From positions 248,001 to 312,000 of the forward strand of contig NZ_JAPKNH010000003.1 of NCBI RefSeq assembly GCF_026344005.1: a DNA stretch of 64,000 bases, given 5' to 3'. Below the pieces are notes generated by a model. It had not been told where the DNA came from. It worked only from the letters and a program-made list of their open reading frames with translations, and did not search any database. This stretch comes from Kaistia terrae. GTDB taxonomy: Bacteria; Pseudomonadota; Alphaproteobacteria; Rhizobiales; Kaistiaceae. Position numbers and translations under genes: made by a program. This document shows, piece after piece, positions 17,578-26,019 of the stretch (position 1 is its first letter; each line of letters opens with the position of its first letter).

Positions 17578-18330
17578 TCAGGTCATCCACCAGCCGCCAT
17601 CGACGTTGAGCGTCTGGCCGGTGATGAAGCCGGAGCCCTCGGAAGCAAAGAAGATCAGCGCATTGGCGATATCCGCCGGCTCACCCCGGCGCTGGACCGC
17701 CTGATGGTCGAGAACGTGGCGGGTATAGCCCTCGGGATCGGGGTGGATCTTTTCCGCGTCGGTCGGGAAGGCGCCGGGCGAGATGGCATTAACGGTGATG
17801 CCATAGGGGCCGAACTCGCGCGCCCAGGCCCGGGTCAGGCCGACCAGCGCGCCCTTCGACTGGATGTAGGGCGACAGATTGGCCCAGCCGCCCGAAAGCG
17901 TGACCGAGGCAATATTGATGATGCGGCCGAAACCCTTGGCGCGCATCGACGGCAGGGCGACCTGCACGCAGACGATGCCGGCGTCGACATTGACGCGCTG
18001 CACCGCCTGATGCTCCTCGATCGTGTATTCCTCGAACGGTTTTGACGGATAGATCGCGGCATTGTTGATGACGATGTCGAAACCGCCGACCTTGGCCGAA
18101 AGGGCCTCCAGCGCCGTGCGCAGGCCGGCCAGGTCCGAGAGATCAAGCGCCTGGAACACCAGCTTGTCGAGGCCGCGTTCACCGGCGGCCGCCTTCAGCG
18201 CCTCGCCCTTGGCCGGGTCATTATCAATGGCGACGACGGTGGCGCCGGCCTCCAGAAACGCCAACGTCGCCGGCAGGCCGAGCCCGCCTGCGGCGCCCGT
18301 ATAGAGGATGGTCTTGTTCTTGATGGTCAT
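17578..18330 (-). CDS. Short-chain dehydrogenase/reductase
   Basis: A 250-residue classical SDR: cofactor motif TGAAGGLG (residues 11-18), NNAA, catalytic Ser in IASVTLSGG and YIQSKGAL (Y-x3-K). The C-terminus ITGQTLNVDGG is the usual FabG/gluconate-5-dehydrogenase-type end. Asp in VAIDND at the end of beta-2 suggests NAD preference. ATG 18330 is used; the frame stays open further upstream, but that part lies inside the DUF4432 gene. It probably oxidises a sugar or sugar acid in this operon. Confidence 0.85.
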   Translation of the reverse strand: MTIKNKTILYTGAAGGLGLPATLAFLEAGATVVAIDNDPAKGEALKAAAGERGLDKLVFQALDLSDLAGLRTALEALSAKVGGFDIVINNAAIYPSKPFEEYTIEEHQAVQRVNVDAGIVCVQVALPSMRAKGFGRIINIASVTLSGGWANLSPYIQSKGALVGLTRAWAREFGPYGITVNAISPGAFPTDAEKIHPDPEGYTRHVLDHQAVQRRGEPADIANALIFFASEGSGFITGQTLNVDGGWWMT

Positions 18331-18335
18331 GGTGC

Positions 18336-19514
18336 TTACCGCCCCTGGATCGGCCGGTGATTGCCGGTTGGCGTCGGGTATTCTTCCGTCGGCTGCACGG
18401 CGAGGCCGGCGATGCGCTTCTCCAGCGCCGCCGTCGCGTCCTTGCCGGCATGAATGCGGAATGTCGTGTCGTAGCGGCGCTCGTCGCCATGCTCGAGCCA
18501 GATCAGCTCGTTGTGCTCGCGGGCATAGCTCTGTCCCAGCACATGGTTGGTCGAGGGCTCCAGGCCGATCGCATACTGGCCGGCCTGCAGGTTCTGCCAC
18601 TCGAACTGGCAGGGGAACTGGTCCTTGCGGGTCTCGACCTCGAAGGCGAGGCCGAGGCGATCATTGATCAGCGCCACCGGCACGAGGCCGTTGGCGTCGG
18701 CCTTCATCTCGTGCTGCCAGACCTGCTCGTGAAAATTCTTCTGCGGTGCCGGCAGGGTGCGATAACCAACTCCCTGCTTCTGGTAATCGGCGCCGGCATG
18801 AGCGGCCCAGACCACTTCCTCGATCGGCGCGACATAGCGGGCGCCCTCTTCCAGCAGCGGCGCGGCCGGATTGATGTGGTAGCAGTACATGTGCGGCGTC
18901 TTGTAGAAGCCGTGGTTGACGACGCGGTCAATGAGCTTGATCTCGTTCGAACCGACCTTGGCCTCGATGCGGCGGATCAGGTGCAAATCCTCACCGAAGA
19001 CGGTCGACTGCTGGACGATGCCTTCCGCCCACAGCGTGCATTCGTCGCCTTCCCAAGCCTCGCCATAGCCGGTGAGCCGGGCGGGAATGGTGCCGACGCG
19101 GCCATGCAGCGAATGCTTCGCGGTCTTCCGCGGGCCGTAGACATAGCTGTCGGCCGGGGCCTCATGCATGAACAGGATGTGGTCGAGACCGCAGGTGACG
19201 AGCAGGCCGGAGAAGGACCGCATGAAGCCGAGGCCGCCCTCGCCTTCATATTCATGCAGGAAGGCGTTGCGGAAGCCGGCCGGCGAATGCCAGCCGATCG
19301 AGGTTCCCTGATAATCGAGATCAGCGATGTCCATCGCGCGATCGACGAGCACGGTGAACCGCAGGCCGGCGCCGGTGCGGAATTCGAGCATGCGGATACC
19401 GCGTTCGACGCCGTCGCCGAGCGTCGTCAGCCGGACGCCCGCGAATTGCGACAGCATCCCGGAATGCTCCGCCAGTTCGCGCCGCGAAAAAGTCCGCCCG
19501 AAAAGTTGCACCAT
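18336..19514 (-). CDS. DUF4432 family protein (aldose-epimerase-like fold)
   Basis: A 392-residue cytoplasmic protein matching DUF4432, a galactose-mutarotase-like beta-sandwich family usually next to sugar catabolism genes. Recognisable parts are RTFSRRELAEHSG at the start, VLVDRAMDIADLDYQG, SLHGRVGTIPA, YCYHINPAAPLLEEG and GLEPSTNHVLG. The His and Glu in these parts fit a mutarotase-like pocket. A role in epimerising or ring-opening the imported sugar is inferred; no activity is assigned. Confidence 0.8.
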   Translation of the reverse strand: MVQLFGRTFSRRELAEHSGMLSQFAGVRLTTLGDGVERGIRMLEFRTGAGLRFTVLVDRAMDIADLDYQGTSIGWHSPAGFRNAFLHEYEGEGGLGFMRSFSGLLVTCGLDHILFMHEAPADSYVYGPRKTAKHSLHGRVGTIPARLTGYGEAWEGDECTLWAEGIVQQSTVFGEDLHLIRRIEAKVGSNEIKLIDRVVNHGFYKTPHMYCYHINPAAPLLEEGARYVAPIEEVVWAAHAGADYQKQGVGYRTLPAPQKNFHEQVWQHEMKADANGLVPVALINDRLGLAFEVETRKDQFPCQFEWQNLQAGQYAIGLEPSTNHVLGQSYAREHNELIWLEHGDERRYDTTFRIHAGKDATAALEKRIAGLAVQPTEEYPTPTGNHRPIQGR

Positions 19515-19556
19515 GGTCGTGTCCTGATTGTCCTGTTTCGTTGAGGGCGAGGAAGC

Positions 19557-19676
19557 CCCTCACCCAACCCTCTCCCGCCAGCGGGAGAGGGCCATTCCGT
19601 AAGCGCCCTTCATCGACCTCGCGGCCTAGCGTGAGCGCTCCCTCTCCCGCTGGCGGGAGAGGGCTGGGGTGAGGGT
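19557..19676. repeat. Family B palindromic repeats, two-arm inverted element
   Basis: Two hairpins with cores CTCTCCCGCCAGCGGGAGAG and CTCTCCCGCTGGCGGGAGAG lie about 60 bases apart. They are flanked by cccctcaccc on the left and its inverse ggtgaggg on the right, so the whole unit is itself an inverted repeat. It fills the gap between the isomerase and DUF4432 genes. Confidence 0.7.
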
Positions 19677-19681
19677 CTTTC

Positions 19682-20596
19682 TTACAGCCCGTGCGCGCGG
19701 AACTTGTCGTCGAGGAACTTCTTGGCGCGCGGAACATCGTCTTCCGACAGATGCTCGATGATGACCGGGATGTTCGGATGCTTTTCCGACAGGCGCTGCA
19801 AATAGAGGTCGTAGTTGAGCGAACCGGTGCCCGGTGCGTTCAGGACCATCTCGCCCACACCGCGGAAGGTGTGCGAAGCGAGCGCGTCGTCATCGCCGAT
19901 ATCGGCGTGCTTCTCGCTCTTGTCGTCGCCGGCGCGGGCAACGTCCTTGGCGTGCGCGATCTTGATCTTGTCGGCAAGCGTGTCGAACACCTGGTTCAGC
20001 ACCTTGTCCATGCTGTCGATGTTGTGATCCTCGAAATAGTTCGTCGGATCCATCAGCAGGCCGAGGCCCGGATGATCGACCTGCGCGAACATGCGAACCG
20101 TCTCTTCGACCGAGCCGACGACGTTGTTCACATAGGTTTCGAGCAGGAACATCGAGCCGTGGTCATAGGCTTCCTGCGCCAGTTCCGCGATCACCGCGCG
20201 GCACATCTCGAAGCCCTCTTCCGACTTGTTCTTCGGATCGCTCATCCACTCGCTCTCGGTGTTGTAGGTACCGGTTTCCGAGATGACGAAGGGCGAGCCG
20301 AGGTCGCGGGCGTTGCGGATGATTTCCTTCAAACGCTCGACATTGGCTTCGCGGTGGGCGAGGTCGGGATGGATGATGTTGGTGTAGCCCGAGATGCACG
20401 AAATCGGCAGGTCGTTGTCGCGGAACGTGTCGCGGACGGTCTTGGCCTTCGCCTTCGTGATCTGGCCGGCGCCGAGGTCGATATCCTTGAAATGGAGATC
20501 GAGCTGCACGGTGTTGAAGCCGTGCGAGCGGATCTTTTTGGCCGTCTCTTCAAGGCCATAGGGGAAATAACCGGTGAAAATGCCGGACTGCATCAT
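19682..20596 (-). CDS. Sugar phosphate isomerase/epimerase (xylose isomerase-like TIM barrel)
   Basis: A 304-residue AP_endonuc_2-fold protein. The four metal ligands expected in the family can be picked out: Glu in VISETGTYN, Asp in LLMDPTN, His in IAHAKD and Glu in VIIEHL. Members of this fold include tagatose 3-epimerase, hydroxypyruvate isomerase and inosose dehydratase. It is transcribed with the Gfo/Idh/MocA dehydrogenase, a pairing typical of inositol and rare-sugar pathways. GGAGG lies before ATG-ATG at the start. Confidence 0.85.
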   Translation of the reverse strand: MMQSGIFTGYFPYGLEETAKKIRSHGFNTVQLDLHFKDIDLGAGQITKAKAKTVRDTFRDNDLPISCISGYTNIIHPDLAHREANVERLKEIIRNARDLGSPFVISETGTYNTESEWMSDPKNKSEEGFEMCRAVIAELAQEAYDHGSMFLLETYVNNVVGSVEETVRMFAQVDHPGLGLLMDPTNYFEDHNIDSMDKVLNQVFDTLADKIKIAHAKDVARAGDDKSEKHADIGDDDALASHTFRGVGEMVLNAPGTGSLNYDLYLQRLSEKHPNIPVIIEHLSEDDVPRAKKFLDDKFRAHGL

Positions 20597-20616
20597 GATG
20601 AGTTCCTCCCTGGAAT

Positions 20617-21705
20617 TCAGATAGCGATTTCGGAAAGCTTGACGGCGCGGCCCTCGGCCATCGAGCGGTAGCCCGCCTCGATCAGCGCCACGGTCTTGAC
20701 GTTGTCAGCGACGGTAAGTGCCGGGGCATTGCCGGTCTTCACCGCGTATTGCAGTTGCTCCATCACGCCCTTGAAGGCATGCGGGAACCACATCGTGTCC
20801 CATTCCGGCGTGACCCACTTGCCGCCGGTGGTGGTCTTGGAAGCATAGGTCAGCGTCGAGGCGGCGCCGGTCGGCCAGCCGATCGTGCCCTGGGCGACGC
20901 CATCCGTGCCCTCGACCCGCCACTTGATGTAGATGTCGCTGTCGAAGCCTTCCTCGCGCGGGCCGGACCAGACATCCTCCAGCGACACGGCGAAGACGCC
21001 CGAGGCGAACTTGATCGTCGAGGCGGTGATGCCGTCCTTGTGCTCGAACGTCGTGCGCGGATCGGTGCGGGCGGCGGTGTAGATCTCGTCGACCTCGCCG
21101 AACAAAAAGCGAAGCACATCAAGATGATGCACGCTCATGTTCGAGAGCGTCAGCCGGTCATACTCTTCCAGGAAGGTCTGCCAGTGCGGGATGGCGCGCA
21201 TCTCGATGGTGGCGATGACGGGCGTGCCCAGTTCCCCCTTGTCGAGGATCTGCTTCAGCACGCGCATCGACTGGTCATAGCGCATGTTCTGGTTGACCGA
21301 GAGGATCTTGCCGGCGGCCTTGGCTTCGTCGCGCAGTGCGATGGCGTCTTCCAGCGTCAGCGCCAGCGGCTTCTGCGCCAGGATCCCCTTGATATGCTTC
21401 TGCTTCAGCGCATGGCGGATGAGCGCCGGCTGCTGGTCCGGCGGAAAGGCGAGATCGACGATCTCGACATTCTCGTCCTCGATCAACGCTTCCGGCGTCT
21501 CGTGCACGGTCGGGATCGACCAGCGTGTCGCCACCTTGGCGGCATTCGCCTTGGTGCGCGAGGCGATCGCCACCACCGGGAATCCGGCCTCGTGATAGGC
21601 GGCCAGATGGCACTCGGCCATGATCATGCCGGCGCCGATGGCCCCGATCCTGAGATCGTTGACCCGGATCTCCGGATCGGGCGCGAAGCCCTTCGAATCT
21701 GCCAT
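20617..21705 (-). CDS. Gfo/Idh/MocA family oxidoreductase
   Basis: A 362-residue NAD(P)-dependent sugar dehydrogenase. The Rossmann motif GAIGAGMIMAECHLAAY follows a short N-terminal tail. The family EKP motif is replaced by AQKPLALTLEDA, and HHLDVLRFLFG supplies the usual histidine/aspartate. ATG 21705 is chosen for GGAGGAA 6 nt upstream; an ATG at 21738 without a site would add 11 residues. It overlaps no gene, and the CUT1 importer lies just upstream. The likely job is oxidation of an imported polyol or sugar. Confidence 0.87.
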   Translation of the reverse strand: MADSKGFAPDPEIRVNDLRIGAIGAGMIMAECHLAAYHEAGFPVVAIASRTKANAAKVATRWSIPTVHETPEALIEDENVEIVDLAFPPDQQPALIRHALKQKHIKGILAQKPLALTLEDAIALRDEAKAAGKILSVNQNMRYDQSMRVLKQILDKGELGTPVIATIEMRAIPHWQTFLEEYDRLTLSNMSVHHLDVLRFLFGEVDEIYTAARTDPRTTFEHKDGITASTIKFASGVFAVSLEDVWSGPREEGFDSDIYIKWRVEGTDGVAQGTIGWPTGAASTLTYASKTTTGGKWVTPEWDTMWFPHAFKGVMEQLQYAVKTGNAPALTVADNVKTVALIEAGYRSMAEGRAVKLSEIAI

Positions 21706-21721
21706 GGGTTCCTCCGTCTTT

Positions 21722-22792
21722 TTATTGGGCGCGGGCAACGGCCGAGCTGTCCGCCGCGAAGAAGTGGATGTCGGCCGGATCGACCGAGAGGGTGATCTTC
21801 TCGTCGGCGGCGAATTTCGGCTGGCCGCGCAGCAGCGCCCTGAGCCGTTCCTCGCCGGCCGTCAGCGTCACCACGGTGAAGCCACCGAGCGGCTCGACCT
21901 CGAAGATCGTCGCTGGGGCACCATCGCCGTCGCGCCAGGGCGCGAGCTTCAGGCTTTCCGGACGGATGCCGAAGGCCGTCGTGCTCGCGGGCACGCCGTC
22001 GAGCGGCAGGCGGATAACACCGCTCGCGGCTGTTAGCCTTCCGTTAACCGTATCGGCCGTTCCGGTCAGCAGATTGATGGTCGGCGCGCCGACGAGACCG
22101 GCGACGTAGCGGCTGGCCGGGCGATCATAGATCACACGCGGCGTATCGACCTGGCGGATGACGCCGCCGTCGAGGATCGCCATCCGGTCGGCGACCGACA
22201 TCGCCTCTTCCTGGTCATGCGTGACATAGACCAGCGTGTGACCGAGCTCCTGCTGCAGGCGCTTCAGCTCGACGCGGGTCTCTTCGCGCAATCGGGCGTC
22301 CAGCGCCGAGATCGGATCGTCCATCAGATAGGCGGCGGGATCGCGCACCAGGGCGCGTGCGATCGCCACGCGCTGGCGCTCGCCACCGGAAAGCTGCGCC
22401 GGCGGCTTGTGCAGGATATGGCCGATATGGAGCTTCTCGGCGACCGAGGCGAGCTTGGCTGCAATCTGCGCCTCCGGCACCTTCCGCTCGACCAGCGGGA
22501 AGCGGATGTTTTCGCGCGCGGTCATGTGCGGAAACAGCGCCAGGTTCTGGAACACCATGGCGACGTTGCGGTCGGCCGGCGTGACCTCGTTGACACGCTT
22601 GCCGCCGATGAGGATCTCGCCCTCGTCCGGCGTTTCCAGGCCCAGGATCAGGCGCAAAATCGTCGTCTTGCCGGAGGATGGCGGGCCGAAGAAGCAGAAG
22701 AACTCATTGTCGCGGATGGTGAAGGAGGCGCGGTCGAGCGCCAGCGTGTCGCCATAGCGCTTCGAGACGTTCTCGAAGGTGATCTCGGCCAT
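21722..22792 (-). CDS. CUT1-type ABC transporter ATPase 1 (canonical signature, Walker B Glu replaced by Asp)
   Basis: A 356-residue MalK/UgpC-like ATPase with a C-terminal TOBE domain. Walker A is GPPSSGKTT (36-44), Q-loop Gln in MVFQN, signature LSGGE (134-138) and H-loop His192. Walker B reads YLMDD, so the catalytic glutamate position (159) is aspartate. The next ATPase has the reverse defect. It belongs to an importer with two ATPases, two permeases and a large binding protein, an organisation like the rhizobial glycerol system GlpSTPQ(U)V. The substrate here is probably a polyol. Confidence 0.88.
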   Translation of the reverse strand: MAEITFENVSKRYGDTLALDRASFTIRDNEFFCFFGPPSSGKTTILRLILGLETPDEGEILIGGKRVNEVTPADRNVAMVFQNLALFPHMTARENIRFPLVERKVPEAQIAAKLASVAEKLHIGHILHKPPAQLSGGERQRVAIARALVRDPAAYLMDDPISALDARLREETRVELKRLQQELGHTLVYVTHDQEEAMSVADRMAILDGGVIRQVDTPRVIYDRPASRYVAGLVGAPTINLLTGTADTVNGRLTAASGVIRLPLDGVPASTTAFGIRPESLKLAPWRDGDGAPATIFEVEPLGGFTVVTLTAGEERLRALLRGQPKFAADEKITLSVDPADIHFFAADSSAVARAQ

Positions 22793-22794
22793 GC

Positions 22795-23886
22795 TCAGCC
22801 TCCCCGGATCGCGGCAGTGGAAGCGGCGTCGAACAGGCGGACCGCTGCCGGCGTCGGCACGATCGAGACGACGTCGCCGATCGAGAAGCCGACATCGTTC
22901 TCGGTGACGACCTTCACCGCTTGGCCGCTCTCGGCATGGACGATGGTGCGGGCGCCGATGCGCTCGACGAAGGTGACGCGGGCGCGCAGCCCCTTCCTTT
23001 CGGACCCGAGCGTCGCCTCCTCCGGCCGGAAGCCGTACTGCACGGCCCGGCTGCCGGCGGCGCGTGCGGCCGCAGCGAGATCATCCGACAAGGGCGGAGA
23101 GACGCCCCAGCTTCCAAGATCGACGGCGAGGCCGCGATCCGTCTCGGCCAGTTCGCCGGCGATCAGATTCATGCCCGGCGCACCGATGAACTTCGCGACG
23201 AAGATGTTGGCCGGGTTGTTGTAGACCTCGAGCGGCGTCCCGACCTGCTGCAGCACGCCATGGTCCATCACGGCGATGCGGTCGGCCATGGTCATGGCCT
23301 CAAGCTGGTCGTGGGTCACATAGACCATGGTCTGCTTGAACTGCTTCTGCAGGTGCTTCAGCTCCGTCCGCATCACGGCGCGGAAGGCGGCGTCGACATT
23401 CGACAGCGGCTCGTCGAGCAGGAAGATCGCCGGCTCGACAATGGCCGAGCGGCCGATGGCGAGGCGCTGCAGGATGTTGACCGAGAGCTTGGCGCTCTTC
23501 TGGTCGAGCAGCGGCGTCAGTTGCAGGAAATCGGCGATGTTCTTCACCCGCCGGTCGATCTCCGACCGGCTCATGCCGCGCATCTTCGGGCCATAGGCGA
23601 GGTTCTGCCGAACCGTCATATGGGTAAAGATCGCATAGTTCTGGAACACGAAGCCGACGCCGCGCTTGCCCATCGGCACGCCGTTCATGTCGCGACCGTC
23701 GAACAGGATGCGGCCGCCAGACGGGTCTTCCATGCCGGCGATCATGTTCATGGTCGTCGACTTGCCGCAGCCGGACGGCCCCAGCAGCGCCATGAACTCG
23801 CCGTCGCGGATTTCGAGATCCATGGTCTTCAGCGCGGTGAAATCGCCAAAACGCTTCACCAGGTTTTCAAGACGGATGGTGGTCAT
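22795..23886 (-). CDS. CUT1-type ABC transporter ATPase 2 (degenerate signature LSVNI)
   Basis: A 363-residue MalK/UgpC-like ATPase. Walker A is GPSGCGKST (36-44), Walker B FLLDE with intact Glu159, H-loop His192 and a TOBE region in the C-terminal third. The signature at 134-138 reads LSVNI instead of LSGGQ, and the following LQRLAIGRSAI is normal, so there is no frameshift. ATG 23886 overlaps the upstream permease stop by ATGA. With ATPase 1 it would form a heterodimer with one intact and one degenerate ATP site. Confidence 0.88.
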   Translation of the reverse strand: MTTIRLENLVKRFGDFTALKTMDLEIRDGEFMALLGPSGCGKSTTMNMIAGMEDPSGGRILFDGRDMNGVPMGKRGVGFVFQNYAIFTHMTVRQNLAYGPKMRGMSRSEIDRRVKNIADFLQLTPLLDQKSAKLSVNILQRLAIGRSAIVEPAIFLLDEPLSNVDAAFRAVMRTELKHLQKQFKQTMVYVTHDQLEAMTMADRIAVMDHGVLQQVGTPLEVYNNPANIFVAKFIGAPGMNLIAGELAETDRGLAVDLGSWGVSPPLSDDLAAAARAAGSRAVQYGFRPEEATLGSERKGLRARVTFVERIGARTIVHAESGQAVKVVTENDVGFSIGDVVSIVPTPAAVRLFDAASTAAIRGG

Positions 23887-24842
23887 GCCCGTCCCCCATT
23901 TTTGGCAGCTTCCATCCGCTTCATGGCGAAGACGGCGAGGACGGAAAGGGCGATCAGGATGACGAGCGCGATGGCCGCGACATAGCCCCAGATCAGATCC
24001 TGGGTCGTGACCTTGTAGATGTAGACGGAGATCGTCTCGGTCGCGACGCCGGGGCCGCCGCCGGTCATGATGTAGAGCGTGTCGAAGATCTTGAAGATCT
24101 CGATGACTCGGATCGCCAGCGCGATCACCATGATCGTCTTGATGCGCGGCAGCATGATCGTGAAGAAGCGCTGCCGCCAGTTGGCGCCGAGCAGGGTCGC
24201 CGCCTTCAGCTGGTCCTCCGGCACGCCGACAAGGCCGGCGAGCAGGATCAGGAACATCAGCGGCGTCCACTGCCAGATATCGGCGATCATCACGGCGACC
24301 AGCGCCAGCGTCGGATCGGACAGCCAGGCGATGCGGATATCCATGCCGGTCAGCGCCGAGAGGATGCCGTTGAACGGCCCGCCCGACTGGAACAGCATGA
24401 AGAACATGTAGCCGGCGACCGCGGGCACGACCATCATCGGCATCAAGAGGATCGAATAGAAGATCCGCTTGCCGGGGAAGTCGTCCATGAACAGCGTGGC
24501 GAGGCCCAGCGCCAGCAGGAACTCGGCCGGCACGCAGACGAGCATGATGATGAAGGTGCGCCAGAGCGCGCCCCACCAGCGCCGGTCCTCGAGCAGGTCG
24601 GTGTAGTTGGCGAAGCTGTTCCAGGACTCCCACGCCTTCCACCAGCCGACGCCATCGAGCGGCGACCAGTCGGTCAGGCTGATATAGAGCTGCATCAGCA
24701 GCGGGAAACCGGCGATGAATAGCACGAGCAGCTGGGTCGGCAGGGTCAGGCGGAAGCCGAGCCGACGCGATTCACGGTCGACCGGCGGGATGGTGCGCGG
24801 CGCGGCGGCCGCGGCACCCGGCAGCGTTTCGGTGGCGCTCAT
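23883..24842 (-). CDS. CUT1-type ABC transporter permease (MalF/UgpA-like)
   Basis: A 319-residue inner-membrane permease with six hydrophobic helices after a charged N-terminal tail. The EAA coupling loop reads [20 protein letters not shown], close to the family consensus. It overlaps its neighbours by ATGA on both sides, so five transporter genes are tightly coupled. Confidence 0.9.
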   Translation of the reverse strand: MSATETLPGAAAAAPRTIPPVDRESRRLGFRLTLPTQLLVLFIAGFPLLMQLYISLTDWSPLDGVGWWKAWESWNSFANYTDLLEDRRWWGALWRTFIIMLVCVPAEFLLALGLATLFMDDFPGKRIFYSILLMPMMVVPAVAGYMFFMLFQSGGPFNGILSALTGMDIRIAWLSDPTLALVAVMIADIWQWTPLMFLILLAGLVGVPEDQLKAATLLGANWRQRFFTIMLPRIKTIMVIALAIRVIEIFKIFDTLYIMTGGGPGVATETISVYIYKVTTQDLIWGYVAAIALVILIALSVLAVFAMKRMEAAKNGGRA

Positions 24843-25699
24843 TGCTTCAGCGCTCCGAAGGTCAGGCCACGGACCAGATGCTTCTGGATGGCGATGCCGA
24901 GGATGACGGGCGGGATCGCCGCGAGCAGGCCGAGCGCGGCTTTAGCTCCATACAGCTGACCGGTCATCGAGGACGACAGCGACGCCATGTAGACGGGAAT
25001 CGTCACCCAGTTCTTGGTCGTCAGCAGCAGCGCGATCAGATAATCCGACCAGTTCAGGATGAAGACGAGCAGCGCCGAGGAAGCGAGCGGCGCGCGCATC
25101 ACCGGCAGCGTGATCTTCATGAAGACGCGGAAGCGCGAGCAGCCTTCGACAAGGGCCGCTTCCTCGATCTCACGCGGCATCTCGTCGAAGAAGGTCTTCA
25201 TCAGCCAGAAGGCGAAGGGCAACGTGACGATGCCGTAGATCAGCGCCAGGCCCCACCAGGTATCGATCAGGCCGAGAAAGGCCCACATGATCATGACCGG
25301 GATCATCACCGCCATCGGCGGGAACAGGCGAAGCTGGATCAGCGCCAGCGGCAAATTCTTGCCGGAGCCGAAGCGCGACAGGCCATAGGCAGCGGCGGTG
25401 CCGCAGACCATGGCGATGATCGTGCCGAACACGGCCGAGAGCAGCGACGCCAGGATCGGCCGCCACGCGGTGCGTTCCAGCGCGACGATCAGGTCGGAGG
25501 TGCTTTCGCCGAAGACGAAGCGGAAATTGTCGAGCGTCGGCGCGCGCGGAATCCACGTCAGGTCCGCGCCGGTCGCCGACCATTCCGGGATCGGCTTGAA
25601 GGCCATCGACACCATCCAGAGGATGGGCAGCAGCGTCAGCGCGAGCGCAAGCGCAATCGCGGCATAACGGAAAATTTCAAAGGCGGGTGAACGCCGCAT
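24839..25699 (-). CDS. CUT1-type ABC transporter permease (MalG/UgpE-like)
   Basis: A 286-residue permease with six hydrophobic helices. The EAA loop is [20 protein letters not shown] with the usual glycine. The second of two close ATGs (25699) is used because GAGAGGA lies 6 nt before it; the first ATG (25705) directly abuts that site. It pairs with the MalF-like permease in the importer. Confidence 0.9.
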   Translation of the reverse strand: MRRSPAFEIFRYAAIALALALTLLPILWMVSMAFKPIPEWSATGADLTWIPRAPTLDNFRFVFGESTSDLIVALERTAWRPILASLLSAVFGTIIAMVCGTAAAYGLSRFGSGKNLPLALIQLRLFPPMAVMIPVMIMWAFLGLIDTWWGLALIYGIVTLPFAFWLMKTFFDEMPREIEEAALVEGCSRFRVFMKITLPVMRAPLASSALLVFILNWSDYLIALLLTTKNWVTIPVYMASLSSSMTGQLYGAKAALGLLAAIPPVILGIAIQKHLVRGLTFGALKQ

Positions 25700-25752
25700 A
25701 CTCATTCCTCTCACGACCCTGCGGGCTACCGCCGGCCGTCCAACCAACGCGT

Positions 25753-25836
25753 CGTCATCCCTGCGAAAGCAGCGATCCATCCAGCTTCCCAAGGCTCGGG
25801 GCTGAATGGATCCCGGGACTTCGCCCGAGATGACGG
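25753..25836. repeat. Family A palindromic repeat, copy 2
   Basis: It begins cgtcatccctgcgaaagca and ends cgcccgagatgacgg, with mismatches relative to copy 3. It lies in the 320-bp gap between the permease and binding-protein genes, a gap otherwise without coding potential. Confidence 0.7.
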
Positions 25837-25924
25837 AACGCATTGGTGTTCCGTTTTCCTTGAACCGACCGAAGGGCCCTCACCCGCCCCTTTGGGCTTG
25901 CGAGCACGCTTCGGATCCCCTCCT

Positions 25925-26006
25925 CCGTCATCCCCGCGAAAGCGGGGATCCAGTCAGCCGATATGCTTCACGGCTGAATGTCCCGGGTCTGCGCCCGGGA
26001 TGACGG
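25925..26006. repeat. Family A palindromic repeat, copy 3
   Basis: It begins ccgtcatccccgcgaaagcg and ends cgcccgggatgacgg. It is tandem with copy 2, about 90 bases apart. A CCCTCACCCGCCCCTTTGGG fragment resembling family B lies between them. Read from the binding-protein gene, the pair may stop or slow transcription before the permease genes. Confidence 0.7.
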
Positions 26007-26019
26007 CGGATGGGCTTGG

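Noticed and set aside
22795-23886. LSVNI signature of ATPase 2 as a frameshift or sequencing error
   Set aside because: The reading frame stays in family register on both sides (SAKLS before, LQRLAIGRSAI after), so a simple indel does not explain it.
22795-24642. A 615-codon frame that looks like an ATPase with a long N-terminal extension
   Set aside because: The first 250 codons overlap the permease in another frame and are not protein-like. The real start is ATG 23886 with an ATGA overlap.
25753-26006. Two tandem repeats of about 85 bases as a short CRISPR array
   Set aside because: They are palindromic, imperfect and found singly elsewhere in the window. No spacer periodicity and no cas gene were seen.
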